DNA of 64,000 nt from Robiginitalea biformata HTCC2501 (GCF_000024125.1 NC_013222.1:3179501-3243500), one strand, 5' to 3'; shown: positions 34,945 to 44,187, counted from the stretch's first letter. Notes: generated by a model from the letters alone, not told the origin. Numbers and translations: made by a program.

Positions 34945-35903
34945 GACTGTCGTTTAAAGAAAGAATCCACGAATTCGTATTTGTTGAATACCTGCAGGTC
35001 CTCAACCCCTTCCCCGACACCGATATATTTCACCGGAATCCCAAACTGATCCGAAATGCCGATTACCACGCCCCCTTTGGCCGTGCCGTCGAGCTTGGTG
35101 ACTGCCAGGGAATTGACCTCGGTGGCCCGCGTAAATTGCCGGGCCTGCTCAAAGGCATTTTGCCCGGTGGAACCGTCCAGCACCAACAGGACTTCATGGG
35201 GTGCACCCGGGATAACTTTCTGCATTACCCGGCGCACCTTGGTCAATTCATTCATCAGGTTCACCTTGTTGTGCAGCCGCCCGGCCGTGTCGATCAGGAC
35301 TATATCGGCCTGCTGGCCCACAGCGGAACTCAGCGTATCAAAAGCTACGGAGGCCGGGTCGCTTCCCATGCGCTGTTTGACAATGGGTACCCCCACGCGC
35401 TCTGCCCAAATTTCCAGTTGTTCGATGGCTGCCGCCCGGAAGGTATCTGCCGCGCCGAGGATTACCTTTTTGCCCTGCTGGTTGAATTGGTGCGCCAACT
35501 TGCCGATGGTGGTGGTCTTCCCGACCCCGTTCACGCCCACGACCATCACCACGTAGGGACCCTCCACTTCGGGCAGGCTTACTTCGGCAGCCTCCCCCGA
35601 ATGCGTTTCTTCGAGCAGCCCGGCAATTTCTTCCCGGAGGATCCGGTCCAGCTCGTCCGTGCCCACATACTTGTCGCGGGCCACGCGTTCTTCGATGCGC
35701 CCGATGATTTTCAGGGTGGTCTCAACCCCCACATCCGAGGTCACGAGTACTTCTTCCAGGTTGTCCAGGACTTCGTCGTCCACCTTGGACTTCCCTACCA
35801 CGGCCTTGCCGAGTTTGGAAAAGAAACTGGTCTTGGATTTTTCGAGCCCCTTGTCCAGGGTCTCCTTTTTCTCTGAGGAAAAGATTTTCTTGAATAAACT
35901 CAT
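34941..35903 (-). CDS. ftsY: signal recognition particle receptor FtsY
   Basis: A 320-residue SRP receptor GTPase that delivers ribosomes with membrane-protein chains to the inner membrane. The NG domain is complete: VGVNGVGKTTTIGKLA (P-loop), DTAGRLHNKVNLM, TKLDGTAKGG and a late GVGEGVEDLQVF. The N-terminal acidic A-domain of enterobacterial FtsY is absent, as is usual in Bacteroidetes. The frame continues 27 codons upstream, but ATG 35903 (MSLFKKIFSS) is right. A -7 box lies 19 bases before it, and the ribosomal protein operon ends upstream at a strong terminator. Confidence 0.93.
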   Translation of the reverse strand: MSLFKKIFSSEKKETLDKGLEKSKTSFFSKLGKAVVGKSKVDDEVLDNLEEVLVTSDVGVETTLKIIGRIEERVARDKYVGTDELDRILREEIAGLLEETHSGEAAEVSLPEVEGPYVVMVVGVNGVGKTTTIGKLAHQFNQQGKKVILGAADTFRAAAIEQLEIWAERVGVPIVKQRMGSDPASVAFDTLSSAVGQQADIVLIDTAGRLHNKVNLMNELTKVRRVMQKVIPGAPHEVLLVLDGSTGQNAFEQARQFTRATEVNSLAVTKLDGTAKGGVVIGISDQFGIPVKYIGVGEGVEDLQVFNKYEFVDSFFKRQS

Positions 35904-35922
35904 GGGATGGCGTGCTGTTGGG

Positions 35923-35930
35923 CAAAGATA
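35923..35930 (-). promoter_or_regulatory. -7 box of ftsY
   Basis: On the minus strand TATCTTTG fits TAnnTTTG exactly; it lies 19 bases before the ATG at 35903 and after the upstream terminator. Confidence 0.6.
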
Positions 35931-36033
35931 GCATTTTAACGATTCCCCTCCCCAACCCGCGGGAGACCCGGGACCGTCCAACATTTACCGCCCTGGGTTC
36001 CTGAATAATCTTCGTGACGGCGGCTGGCACAGG

Positions 36034-36070
36034 TAAAAAAAAAACCGCCCTCCCGAAGGAAGGCGGTTCA
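36034..36070 (-). terminator. terminator of the L28-L33-DUF4295 operon
   Basis: On the minus strand AACCGCC pairs with GGCGGTT around a short loop and is followed by ten T. It separates the ribosomal protein operon from ftsY. Confidence 0.9.
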
Positions 36071-36089
36071 CTCTATATATGCAATGCTC

Positions 36090-36242
36090 TTATTTACTGT
36101 TGAGCCAGTCATTCACCATTTCGGGCGGCATTACTGCCTCCACAAAAGTATACGCCCCTGTTTTCGGAGACTTGACCATTTTGATAGCCTTGGTCAGCCG
36201 CTTGGACGATGATTGTAACGTTGCTACTGTTTTCTTAGCCAT
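36090..36242 (-). CDS. DUF4295 small basic protein
   Basis: A 50-residue protein starting MAKKTVATLQ and ending MVNDWLNSK, missed by length-limited gene calling. It is highly basic in the first half and matches the small DUF4295 family found directly after rpmG in Bacteroidetes. Its position, seven bases after the L33 stop and just before the operon terminator, suggests it is a translation-associated or ribosome-associated protein. Function is not established. Confidence 0.85.
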   Translation of the reverse strand: MAKKTVATLQSSSKRLTKAIKMVKSPKTGAYTFVEAVMPPEMVNDWLNSK

Positions 36243-36248
36243 GTTTCC

Positions 36249-36431
36249 TTATTTTATCTCTTTGTGAACAGTCATACGCTTGAGGATCGGGTTGAATTTC
36301 TTCAATTCGAGCCGGTCCGGCGTATTCTTTTTGTTCTTGGTCGTGATATAGCGGGAGGTCCCGGGCATGCCGGATTCCTTGTGCTCGGTGCACTCCAGGA
36401 TCACCTGTACTCTGTTGCCTTTTTTAGCCAT
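36249..36431 (-). CDS. rpmG: 50S ribosomal protein L33
   Basis: A 60-residue L33, of the length usual in Bacteroidetes. The start is [20 protein letters not shown]; the middle [20 protein letters not shown] and end [14 protein letters not shown] are typical. Only one cysteine is present, so this is the zinc-free type. It lies between L28 (27 bases upstream) and DUF4295 (seven bases downstream) on the minus strand. Confidence 0.95.
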   Translation of the reverse strand: MAKKGNRVQVILECTEHKESGMPGTSRYITTKNKKNTPDRLELKKFNPILKRMTVHKEIK

Positions 36432-36458
36432 GGTGCAATCGCTTTAGTGTCTGATGAC

Positions 36459-36695
36459 TTATTGGATGATACCTTTCTGTTTTGCCTCCTTGAGCACTGC
36501 CGAAATCCCCTTCCGGTTAATCGCCTTCAATGCCCGGGCCGATACCTTGAGGGTAATCCAGCGGTCCTCCTCCGGGATATAAAAACGCTTCTTTGAAAGA
36601 TTTACATCGAATCTCCGACGCGTCTTGTTGATCGAAAACGAAACGTTATTGCCAAATTGGGCTCGTTTCCCGGTAAGTTCACAGACTTTAGACAT
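36459..36695 (-). CDS. rpmB: 50S ribosomal protein L28
   Basis: A 78-residue L28 with the family opening MSKVCELTGKRAQFGNNVSF and the following TRRRFDVNLSKKRF. The frame stays open upstream, but ATG 36695 is the standard start. It opens the L28-L33-DUF4295 operon behind the best-matching promoter of the window and a 32-base leader. Confidence 0.95.
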   Translation of the reverse strand: MSKVCELTGKRAQFGNNVSFSINKTRRRFDVNLSKKRFYIPEEDRWITLKVSARALKAINRKGISAVLKEAKQKGIIQ

Positions 36696-36727
36696 TGCGC
36701 TACAATTTCTTGGTTCAAAACAGGGTG

Positions 36728-36759
36728 CAAATTTACGGCATTTTTCGCGTACACCCAAA
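36728..36759 (-). promoter_or_regulatory. consensus promoter of rpmB
   Basis: On the minus strand TTTG at 36759-36756 and TAAATTTG at 36735-36728 are 20 bases apart, an exact match to the Bacteroidetes -33/-7 consensus. Confidence 0.75.
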
Positions 36760-36767
36760 CTTCTTTT

Positions 36768-38015
36768 TTAGAATTTTAGGATTTCTTCCCGAAGCATCTC
36801 AAAGGCCTTGTGGACGGACTTCCGGACAATCCGCTCCCGGTGGTTGCCCATGGTGAACACTTCGGCACGCGTCCCCCCGGGGCCGCTGACCGCGATGGCC
36901 ACTGTCCCGACGGCGGCATCCGATTCGCCTTTGGCAGGCCCGGCGTTACCCGTGGTGGCTACCGCGATATCCGCCCCCAGCACCTTCCGGGCTCCTTCCG
37001 CCATGGCCCCGGCAACTTCCGGGCTCACCACGGAATGGGCTTCTATCAGTCCCGGATCCACGCCCAACACGTCTTTCTTAACCCCGGTGGCATAACTCAC
37101 CACACTGCCCAGGAAAAAATTCGAAGCGCCCGGGACAGCAGTCAACTGGGCGGCGATAGCCCCGCCGGTGCAACTCTCTGCCGTAGCCAGGGTAGCCCCG
37201 CGGGCGGTGAAAAGCTTGGCCAGGGTAGCCTCCAGGGCTTCCCCGTCCGATTCCCCGAAAAGAATATCTGCCAATTGGTCGCGCAGTTCCCCCACGTAGC
37301 GGTCCAAATCTTCCTGAACGGCCTCCGGGTCGGTACCCCGGGCGGACACGCGTAGCCGCACCTTGCCCAGGTTGGGCAGGTAGGCCAACCGGATGTGGCC
37401 GGGCAGGGCATCCTCCCAGGTTTCAATCCGGTCCGCAATCGCGCTTTCCCCCAGGCCGTAAGTAATCAGGGTATGGTGCAGCAATACCGGTCGGTCGTAG
37501 CTGGCGATGATTCGCGGCACCACGTGTTCCGTGAACAGGGCCTTCATCTCAAACGGGACACCCGGCAGGGAAACCAGCACGCCCCGGCGGCCTTTCAACC
37601 ACATGCCCGGGGCCGTGCCGTGTGCATTGTGCAGGACATCGGCCCGGGATGGTACCAGGGCCTGTTTGCGGTTCAGGTCGGAAATCGGGGTCGAAATATA
37701 GTTGCTGAACAGGTATTCAATATGGCGGAGTACCTCCTTATCTTCCCGGAGGCGGTCTCCGGTGTACTCGCAAAGCGTGTGTTTGGTAATGTCGTCCCTG
37801 GTAGGCCCGAGCCCCCCGGTAATTATAACGATGTCCGCCCGGGACTCTGCTTCCTTAAGGGCGGTCAGGATGTGTTCGCGATTGTCCTGCACCGAGGATA
37901 TCTGGTACACGGACACCCCGATTTTATGAAGTTCGGCGGCAATAAATGCCGAATTGGTATCTACGATCTGCCCGATGAGGATTTCATCGCCAATCGTCAG
38001 TATCTCGGCGTACAT
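36768..38015 (-). CDS. CinA-family protein (competence/damage-inducible; NMN deamidase domain)
   Basis: A 415-residue CinA protein. The N-terminal part (1-170) is a MoCF-like domain with EILTIGDEILIGQIVDTNSA and VIITGGLGPTRDDITK; the C-terminal part (about 255-412) is the NMN deamidase domain with ATAESCTGGAIAAQLTAVPG and TGNAGPAKGE. The family acts in pyridine nucleotide recycling (NMN to nicotinate mononucleotide). It shares one base with the Hpt gene upstream, so it is translationally coupled to it. The exact activity of this copy is inferred. Confidence 0.9.
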   Translation of the reverse strand: MYAEILTIGDEILIGQIVDTNSAFIAAELHKIGVSVYQISSVQDNREHILTALKEAESRADIVIITGGLGPTRDDITKHTLCEYTGDRLREDKEVLRHIEYLFSNYISTPISDLNRKQALVPSRADVLHNAHGTAPGMWLKGRRGVLVSLPGVPFEMKALFTEHVVPRIIASYDRPVLLHHTLITYGLGESAIADRIETWEDALPGHIRLAYLPNLGKVRLRVSARGTDPEAVQEDLDRYVGELRDQLADILFGESDGEALEATLAKLFTARGATLATAESCTGGAIAAQLTAVPGASNFFLGSVVSYATGVKKDVLGVDPGLIEAHSVVSPEVAGAMAEGARKVLGADIAVATTGNAGPAKGESDAAVGTVAIAVSGPGGTRAEVFTMGNHRERIVRKSVHKAFEMLREEILKF

Positions 38016-38353
38016 CAGACGTCAAAATCGTTCCTGAGCTCCCCGATCACCTGTTCCACGTCCCGTTTCAATACCGGGAAACGTTCGCGAATAGTCTCCA
38101 TATTCCCCTCGCTCTTCCCCAGGGTTTCTATTTCCAGGGCTATCGCCCGGGTCTGTTCCATTCCCAGCAGGTCCACGTTGGGCTTGATCTTATGAGCCAG
38201 TTTGTATACCTGCTCGTAATTCGATGCCGCGATAGCAGTTTCCAATTCCCTGAGATCGACCGGCACTTCTTCCAGGAACACCGAAACCACCGACAGTACG
38301 AAATCGGAATCCCCGTCGGCCATTTCATTGATTTTGTCGAGATTGTAAATCAT
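38015..38353 (-). CDS. stand-alone Hpt phosphotransfer protein
   Basis: A 112-residue four-helix Hpt domain with the phosphoacceptor H54 in VYKLAHKIKPNVDLLG. Such proteins relay phosphate between response regulators and hybrid kinases. No kinase or response regulator is nearby. The start is the ATG at 38353, which overlaps the FAH stop by one base (TGATG); a GTG one codon earlier is less likely. Its stop overlaps the cinA start by one base, so it sits locked between two metabolic genes. Confidence 0.85.
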   Translation of the reverse strand: MIYNLDKINEMADGDSDFVLSVVSVFLEEVPVDLRELETAIAASNYEQVYKLAHKIKPNVDLLGMEQTRAIALEIETLGKSEGNMETIRERFPVLKRDVEQVIGELRNDFDV

Positions 38354-38964
38354 CACTTTACATTTACGGAGAAAAGCTCCTTCCCTTCCAACTTGCCGGC
38401 AAGGTAATCATTTGGCTGTACCTGTCCAACACCGGCCGGGGTTCCGGTAAAAATTATATCCCCCTTTTTCAGGGTAAAGAAGGTGGAGATATAGGCGATG
38501 AGCTCATCCGTTTGCCAGAGCATATGCCGCGTATCCCCGCGTTGCACCACCCGTCCGTTGCACTCCAGGGTAAATTCCAGGTATTCTTTGCCGGTGAACC
38601 GGGATTTGGGCACCCACTCCCCGATAACCGCCGACCCGTCAAAGCCTTTGGCCTTTTCCCAGGGCAGGCCCTTTTCCTTGAGCGATTGCTGTACATCCCG
38701 GGCGGTCAGATCCAGGCCAACGCTCACCTGGCTGTAATAGCCGGGTGCAAACTCCGGGGCAATGTGTTTGCCCACCTTGTCGATGCGCACCAGCAATTCC
38801 ACCTCGTAGTGCACCTCCCGTGTAAACTCCGGGATATAGAAATCCTGTTCCCGGGGCAGGATAGCCGAGTCCGGTTTGATAAAGAGCACGGGGGAATCCG
38901 GCCGTTGGTTTTTGAGTTCCTCGATGTGGGCGGCATAGTTGCGCCCCACGCAGATGAGTTTCAT
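38353..38964 (-). CDS. fumarylacetoacetate hydrolase (FAH) family protein
   Basis: A 203-residue FAH-fold protein, the short form lacking the N-terminal domain. The metal ligands appear in VHYEVELLV (two glutamates) and GLDLTARDVQ (aspartate), with KGFDGSAVIGEW further on. Family members hydrolyse or decarboxylate beta-diketo acids such as acylpyruvates; oxaloacetate decarboxylation is also known. It leads a tightly overlapping minus-strand run FAH-Hpt-CinA, 60 bases after the DnaQ-like gene. Confidence 0.85.
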   Translation of the reverse strand: MKLICVGRNYAAHIEELKNQRPDSPVLFIKPDSAILPREQDFYIPEFTREVHYEVELLVRIDKVGKHIAPEFAPGYYSQVSVGLDLTARDVQQSLKEKGLPWEKAKGFDGSAVIGEWVPKSRFTGKEYLEFTLECNGRVVQRGDTRHMLWQTDELIAYISTFFTLKKGDIIFTGTPAGVGQVQPNDYLAGKLEGKELFSVNVK

Positions 38965-39024
38965 AATGCTGTCCGTATTTCAATATGAAGCCGGCTTAGG
39001 CGACAGGGGCGCGAGCCCCGGGGG

Positions 39025-39801
39025 TTATCCGAGTTTGTTGTTGAGCTTGCTGAGCTTGATCTGGGTGAGTACTTTCTTGGTGTACAGCGGGAAGTCGGCA
39101 TTGAGCATCCACCCGAAATACCCGGGTTCCTGCTCCAATACCTCGTGGACGCTCCTGCCCTTGTGCTTCCCGAACCCGAAAACCTCCTCCCCGTTTTCAT
39201 CCCGACGGATGAACCCGGCAAAATCCACGGTGTCGTTGTGGGTGGAAAACGCCGCCAGCTCCTGCACGTTGTTGGTCAGTTCCGAGTAACGGTCCAGTTG
39301 GGAGAGCAATACTTCGTAAGTAGCCTGGGTATCCGCTGTGGCGCTGTGGGCATCGGTCAGCTCCTTGCCGCAATAAAACTGGTAGGCAGCAGCCAGGGTC
39401 CGCTTCTCCATTTTGTGGAAAATAGTCTGCACGTCCACGGAAACGGCATTTTTCATATCAAAGTCCACCCCGGCCCGCAGAAGCTCTTCCGCCAGGAGGG
39501 GGATATCGAAGCGGTTGGAATTGAAACCCGCCAGGTCACACCCCTGGATCATCTGGTAAACCTCCCGGGCCAGTTCGCGGAAGGTGGGCTCGCCAGCCAC
39601 CTTTTCGTCCGTGATGCCGTGGATGGCGGACGCCTCCTCGGGGATGGGCACCCCGGGGTTGACCAGCCAGGTTTTGCTTTCCTTGTTCCCGTTGGGGAAT
39701 ACCTTCAGGATGGCGAGCTCCACAATCCGGTCGGTAGCGATATTGGTCCCCGTGGTCTCCAGGTCAAAAAAACAAATGGGCTTACTCAGGTTCAGTTTCA
39801 T
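39025..39801 (-). CDS. DnaQ-like 3'-5' exonuclease
   Basis: A 258-residue DEDD exonuclease. Exo I is FFDLETTGTN at 11-20, the middle part has GFNSNRFDIPLLAEE (Exo II) and HSATADTQATYEVL completes Exo III. The C-terminal 60 residues, with EVFGFGKHKGRSVHEV and EPGYFGWMLNADFP, form an exonuclease-associated DUF3820-like segment. It may proofread or trim DNA or RNA ends; the sequence does not show which. It is first in the minus-strand run ahead of FAH. Confidence 0.85.
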   Translation of the reverse strand: MKLNLSKPICFFDLETTGTNIATDRIVELAILKVFPNGNKESKTWLVNPGVPIPEEASAIHGITDEKVAGEPTFRELAREVYQMIQGCDLAGFNSNRFDIPLLAEELLRAGVDFDMKNAVSVDVQTIFHKMEKRTLAAAYQFYCGKELTDAHSATADTQATYEVLLSQLDRYSELTNNVQELAAFSTHNDTVDFAGFIRRDENGEEVFGFGKHKGRSVHEVLEQEPGYFGWMLNADFPLYTKKVLTQIKLSKLNNKLG

Positions 39802-39922
39802 GCTAATGGATTAGGTCGGGCCTGTTTATGCCTGGAAAATACAGGGGTTTACAGGTATTATAAAGTTCATTGTCCGCAAAGCGGTTAATTGTATGCGTCA
39901 GTGCCTAATGTGTGCTTCAGGG

Positions 39923-41353
39923 TCATACGTCCCGTTCCGTATCCCAGGCCTCCAGGTAATCGGCTACCGCCTTGACGAATAAACCTCCCAGGGCGCCGTT
40001 GACCACGCGGTGGTCGTAGCTGTGGGAAAGGAACATCTTGGAACGGATACCGATGAAATCCCCCGAAGGCGTCTCGATGACGGCAGGGACCTTCCGGATG
40101 GCCCCCAGGGCCAGGATGCCCACCTGGGGCTGGTTGATGATGGGCGTACCGAATACGCTGCCGAAAGACCCGACATTGGTTACCGTGTAGGTTCCGTCCC
40201 GGACCTCGTCGGGCTTCAGGGCGTTGTTCCGGGCGCGGGTGGCCAGGTCGTTGACCGCCCGGGCCATACCTACCAGGTTGAGTTGGTCCGCATTCCGGAT
40301 TACCGGAACAATCAGGTTGCCGTCCGGCAGGGCGGCTGCCATGCCCAGGTTGATCTGTTTTTTCTTAATCACCCGGTCGCCGTCTACCGAGATATTCATC
40401 ATGGGGAATTTTTTCAACGCCTTGGCAACGGCCTCCATGAAGATCGGGGTAAAGGTCAGCTTCTCCCCTTCCCGCTTTTCAAAATCCGCCTTGACGCGAT
40501 CCCGCCATTCCACAATGCGGGTCACATCCACTTCCACAAAACTCTGGACGTGTGCCGAGGTCGATACGCTTTCGGCCATGTGTTTGGCGATCAGTTTCCC
40601 CATGCGGCTCATCGGGATAACCTCGTCCCCTTCGGATATGGAAACCGGGGAACCCGTCGCCGCCGCTGCAGGCTTGGGCGCCTGGCCTTTTTCGGGGGCT
40701 GCCGCCATTGCCGGACCTGCTGCTTCGGTTGCTGCTGCCTCCCGGGGTTCGCTTTCCGAACGGACGGCCCCTTCCTGTCCGCGCGACTCGAGGTAGGCCA
40801 GCATGTCGCTTTTGGTTACCCGGCCTTCTTTTCCGGTACCCGGGATGCGGTCGAGTTCTTCCTGGCCGATCCCCTCCTCCCGGGCCATATTCCGCACCAG
40901 GGGCGAATAAAACCGGTCTCCGTGCGAAACCGGCGCAGGGGCCGGCCGGGCTGTCTTTTCGCCCTGCTCCACAAAGGCCGCAGCCGCTTCCGCCTGCCCG
41001 GAGGATTCCTTTGCAGCCGCTTGTTTCCCGGGGGTGTCTGACGACCCGGGGGAGGCCTCCGCATCGGGGGATCCCGCTGCTTCCCTCCCGGCATCCGGCT
41101 GGTCGGATTCGCCGTTGAGTTCAATCACCGCCACCACCTGGCCCACTTTGACCACATCGTCTACCTCGAAGCGCTTTTCCACCAATACGCCGTCCACTTC
41201 GCTCGGCACTTCCGAATCGACTTTGTCGGTGGCAATCTCAAAGACAGCCTCGTCCGCCTCAATGGCGTCTCCTACTTCTTTCAGCCAGGAGGTCAGGGTT
41301 GCCTCGGCAACGCTTTCCCCCATCTGCGGCAATTTCAATTCAAATTTTGACAT
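39923..41353 (-). CDS. 2-oxoacid dehydrogenase complex E2 (lipoyl acyltransferase)
   Basis: A 476-residue E2 subunit. Domains: lipoyl (1-80, lipoylated K44 in EIATDKVDSEVPS), a long Ala/Pro/Glu-rich linker, the E3-binding domain (about 135-175, SPLVRNMAREEG to TKSDMLAYL) and the catalytic acyltransferase (from about 235) ending with the active-site HSYDHRVVNGALGG. The DKVDSEVPS lipoyl sequence resembles branched-chain or general 2-oxoacid E2 proteins. The E1 subunits are not in the window. It follows recR on the minus strand but has its own -7 box at 41391-41398. The frame extends to 41410, but the lipoyl domain starts at 41353. Confidence 0.9.
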   Translation of the reverse strand: MSKFELKLPQMGESVAEATLTSWLKEVGDAIEADEAVFEIATDKVDSEVPSEVDGVLVEKRFEVDDVVKVGQVVAVIELNGESDQPDAGREAAGSPDAEASPGSSDTPGKQAAAKESSGQAEAAAAFVEQGEKTARPAPAPVSHGDRFYSPLVRNMAREEGIGQEELDRIPGTGKEGRVTKSDMLAYLESRGQEGAVRSESEPREAAATEAAGPAMAAAPEKGQAPKPAAAATGSPVSISEGDEVIPMSRMGKLIAKHMAESVSTSAHVQSFVEVDVTRIVEWRDRVKADFEKREGEKLTFTPIFMEAVAKALKKFPMMNISVDGDRVIKKKQINLGMAAALPDGNLIVPVIRNADQLNLVGMARAVNDLATRARNNALKPDEVRDGTYTVTNVGSFGSVFGTPIINQPQVGILALGAIRKVPAVIETPSGDFIGIRSKMFLSHSYDHRVVNGALGGLFVKAVADYLEAWDTERDV

Positions 41354-41390
41354 ATTCCTATTTTGACACCTTGTATCCGGAGAATTTTTG

Positions 41391-41398
41391 CAAAAATA
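41391..41398 (-). promoter_or_regulatory. -7 box of the E2 gene
   Basis: On the minus strand TATTTTTG fits TAnnTTTG and lies 37 bases before the ATG at 41353. Confidence 0.5.
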
Positions 41399-41427
41399 GC
41401 AAAAAAACAACCGGTTTGATGAACTTT

Positions 41428-42054
41428 CTATCTATCCTGGCCCTTGAAGGACCCTTCAAATGGGATCCGTTGCAGGATGGACCGGCCCAGGGTCACCTCG
41501 TCCGCATACTCCAGGTCGTCCCCTACCGGAATCCCCCTGGCGATGGTGGAGAGTTCCACCTCCACCCCCTCGAGTTGTTTGTAAAGGTAAAAATTGGTCG
41601 TATCCCCTTCCATGGTTGCGCTGAGGGCCAGTATCAGCTCGCGTACCCCCCCGTCGCGCACCCGCTCCACCAACGATGCGATCTGCAGGTCCTGGGGCCC
41701 GATGCCCTCCATGGGGGATATCTTCCCGCCCAGTACGTGGTAGAGCCCCCGGTAGTGCCCGGTGCTCTCGATCGCCATGATATCCCGGATATCCTCGACG
41801 ACGCAGATCAGCGAGCGGTCGCGTTTGGGGCTGGCGCAAATCTCGCAGCGCTCGGAATCGGATATATTGTGGCATTCCCGGCAACGGCAGATCCCCGAGC
41901 GGAGGCTGGTGAGCGCCTCGGCGAGCTTTTCGGTCCGGGCCTTCGGCTGGCGCAGCAGGTGCAGGACGAGCCGGAGGGCCGTGCGCTTGCCGATACCCGG
42001 CAACTGGGACACCTCATCCACGGCTTTTCCGAGTAATTTCGACGTGATTTCCAT
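41428..42054 (-). CDS. recR: recombination mediator RecR
   Basis: A 208-residue RecR, which acts with RecF and RecO to load RecA at gaps. Features in order: helix-hairpin-helix ([20 protein letters not shown]), a C4 zinc finger ([18 protein letters not shown]), the Toprim domain ([18 protein letters not shown]), and the C-terminal [19 protein letters not shown] 42054 is preferred to the TTG at 42063 because a -7 box ends six bases before it. It is divergent from the sodium:solute symporter gene. Confidence 0.95.
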   Translation of the reverse strand: MEITSKLLGKAVDEVSQLPGIGKRTALRLVLHLLRQPKARTEKLAEALTSLRSGICRCRECHNISDSERCEICASPKRDRSLICVVEDIRDIMAIESTGHYRGLYHVLGGKISPMEGIGPQDLQIASLVERVRDGGVRELILALSATMEGDTTNFYLYKQLEGVEVELSTIARGIPVGDDLEYADEVTLGRSILQRIPFEGSFKGQDR

Positions 42055-42060
42055 ATACGG

Positions 42061-42068
42061 CAAAATTA
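42061..42068 (-). promoter_or_regulatory. -7 box of recR
   Basis: On the minus strand TAATTTTG fits TAnnTTTG and ends six bases before the ATG at 42054, close enough for a leaderless or near-leaderless mRNA. Confidence 0.55.
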
Positions 42069-42193
42069 CGTATCTATTTTAAGTTTTGTACTTTGGTGGC
42101 CAAATTAAATGGAATGTCCAAACCGGGCCGGATTCCGGCCTGCAGCCGTTTTTTAAGGCAACGGGCACCCCGGTGCGGCACCAGCCTCCTCCT

Positions 42194-43660
42194 ATGAATG
42201 CAACCCATATCCTGCTCCTTATCGGGGGGTATTTTGCCCTGCTGCTCCTGATTTCCTATTTCACCGGGCGGAACGATTCCAACGACGACTTTTTTAAGGC
42301 GGGCGGGCAGTCACCCTGGTATTTGGTAGCCTTCGGCATGATCGGGGCCTCCCTCTCCGGGGTGACGTTCATCTCCGTCCCGGGCTGGGTAGAATCCTCC
42401 CAGTTCAGCTATATGCAGGTGGTATTCGGCTACCTGGCGGGGTACATCGTGATTGCCCTGGTGCTGATGCCCCTATATTACCGGCTGGGGGTGACCTCCA
42501 TCTACGAATACCTCGAACAGCGATTTGGCTGGGTCAGTTACAAGGTGGGTGCCCTGTCCTTTTTTGTCTCCCGGGTGCTGGGTGCGGCCTTCCGTTTATT
42601 CTTGGTCGCCATTGTGCTCCAGCAGTTCGTCTTCGACGCCTGGGGGGTCCCCTTCGAGGCTACGGTGGTCCTGTCCATTGCGCTGATCTGGGTGTATACT
42701 TTCCGCGGGGGAATCAAAACCATCGTCTGGACGGATACCCTGCAAACACTTTTCATGCTGCTGGCCGTAGGGTTTTCCATCCACTTCATCAACCAGAGCC
42801 TGGGGTGGAGCCTGTCCGATTTCCTGGCGTCCGAAGAGCTGGAGGCTTACAGCCAGACCTGGTTCACGGATTCCTTTGCCGACAAAAACCACCTGGTTAA
42901 ATCCTTCCTGGGTGGCATGTTCATCACCATCTGCATGACCGGCCTGGACCAGGACATGATGCAAAAAAACCTCACCTGCCGCAACCTGTGGGATGCGCAA
43001 AAAAATATGCTTTCCTTTTCGGTGGTCCTGGTTGCCGTGAATTTTGTGTTCCTGCTGCTCGGGGCGCTGCTCTTTATCTATGCCGACCGGTTCGGCATTG
43101 CCCTCCCCCTGATGGACGGCAGCCCGAAATCCGATTTGCTTTTCCCGGAAATTGCCCTGAACAGCGGCCTGGGCCCCGTGGTGGGCACCACCTTCATGCT
43201 CGGGCTGATCGCCGCGGCATACAGCAGTGCGGACAGCGCCCTGACCTCCCTGACTACTTCGTTCTGCGTGGATTTTATGGGGATCGGCAAGTTACCGGGA
43301 GCGCAACAGAAGAAACTCCGCAAGCGGGTACACATCGGGATGAGCCTGTTGCTGATCGTCGTGGTGATCCTCTTCAAATACGTCCTGGACCGCAACGTCA
43401 TCGACGGGTTGCTCACCGTGGCCACCTATACCTACGGCCCGCTGCTGGGCCTGTTCGCCTTTGGTATCCTGACCCCCTATGCCCTGAGGGATTCCAGGGT
43501 CTGGGTGGTAGCCGTGACGGCCATCCTCGTGGTGGCGCTGATCGCCAATTTGCCGCCTGAATTGCTGGGGGGTTATGAAATCGGGTACGAACTCCTCCCG
43601 CTGAACGGGTTGCTCACCTTCCTGGGGCTGCTCTTGATACGCAAGAAGCGCACCCTGTAA
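42194..43660 (+). CDS. sodium:solute symporter (SSS family)
   Basis: A 488-residue polytopic transporter with 13 or so hydrophobic helices. SSS marks include [40 protein letters not shown] and the long [18 protein letters not shown] region. It imports a solute, probably a sugar, amino acid or organic acid, with sodium. The substrate cannot be told. The frame runs upstream to a TTG at 42086, but ATG 42194 (MNATHIL) is preferred. The 107-base leader holds a small GGCCGGA/TCCGGCC hairpin at 42126-42140 of uncertain meaning. Confidence 0.9.
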   Translation: MNATHILLLIGGYFALLLLISYFTGRNDSNDDFFKAGGQSPWYLVAFGMIGASLSGVTFISVPGWVESSQFSYMQVVFGYLAGYIVIALVLMPLYYRLGVTSIYEYLEQRFGWVSYKVGALSFFVSRVLGAAFRLFLVAIVLQQFVFDAWGVPFEATVVLSIALIWVYTFRGGIKTIVWTDTLQTLFMLLAVGFSIHFINQSLGWSLSDFLASEELEAYSQTWFTDSFADKNHLVKSFLGGMFITICMTGLDQDMMQKNLTCRNLWDAQKNMLSFSVVLVAVNFVFLLLGALLFIYADRFGIALPLMDGSPKSDLLFPEIALNSGLGPVVGTTFMLGLIAAAYSSADSALTSLTTSFCVDFMGIGKLPGAQQKKLRKRVHIGMSLLLIVVVILFKYVLDRNVIDGLLTVATYTYGPLLGLFAFGILTPYALRDSRVWVVAVTAILVVALIANLPPELLGGYEIGYELLPLNGLLTFLGLLLIRKKRTL

Positions 43661-43683
43661 CGGCGGTTCTTTTGCTGTTCCGG

Positions 43684-44043
43684 TCAGTAGTTGCCGGTAC
43701 CCAGCATGACCAGGGTGCACGCCTCCAGGGCTTCTATCCCCGACTGCCTGAGGCGGGAAGCAAATTCCGGGTTTTCCGTCCCGGGGTTGAAGATGATGCG
43801 CTCGGGCCCAAGTGCGATGAGCTGGTCGTAAAAAGGTTCCTGCCTGCGCGGGTTCATATACAGCGTTATCGTGTGGATTCCTTGGAATTCTTCAATATTC
43901 CGGGTAATTTCAATACCGTGAGCTTTTCCGGCCACCATCCCGAATGCCACGGTTTCAATGCCTTTTTCGGCCAGGCGCCGCATGGCCAAATTGCTGTAGC
44001 GGGATGGTTTCAGGGAGGCCCCGAAAACAAGCGTTTTTTTCAT
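43684..44043 (-). CDS. CoA-binding domain protein (YccU-like)
   Basis: A 119-residue Rossmann-type CoA_binding_2 protein: TLVFGASLKPSRYSNLAMRR at the start (nucleotide loop) and TITLYMNPRRQEPFYDQL, then RIIFNPGTENPEFASRL later. The related YccU-type proteins are conserved and bind CoA, with no defined reaction. A -7 box on the minus strand (TACCTTTG, 44093-44086) lies 42 bases before the ATG. It is convergent with the sodium symporter gene. Confidence 0.8.
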   Translation of the reverse strand: MKKTLVFGASLKPSRYSNLAMRRLAEKGIETVAFGMVAGKAHGIEITRNIEEFQGIHTITLYMNPRRQEPFYDQLIALGPERIIFNPGTENPEFASRLRQSGIEALEACTLVMLGTGNY

Positions 44044-44085
44044 ACTGCTGACGGTTAAATTTTAATCCGGTTGCTGTAACGAATG

Positions 44086-44093
44086 CAAAGGTA
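44086..44093 (-). promoter_or_regulatory. -7 box of the CoA-binding protein gene
   Basis: On the minus strand TACCTTTG fits TAnnTTTG; a TTTG lies 14 bases upstream, shorter than the usual 19-21. Confidence 0.45.
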
Positions 44094-44187
44094 GCACGTC
44101 TTTACTACAAAGCATCCTAGTTCACCCATTGACCGGGCTGTATTTTTATAGTTAATGGTTAGTGTTTAGTGCAGCCTGTCAATGTAA

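Noticed and set aside
35904-35984. N-terminal extension of FtsY
   Set aside because: The -7 box at 35923-35930 lies inside it, and the normal FtsY start MSLFKKIFSS is at 35903.
42126-42154. Hairpin plus T-run in the symporter leader considered as a riboswitch or attenuator
   Set aside because: The loop is only one base, the T-run is displaced by eight bases, and no known riboswitch core is visible.
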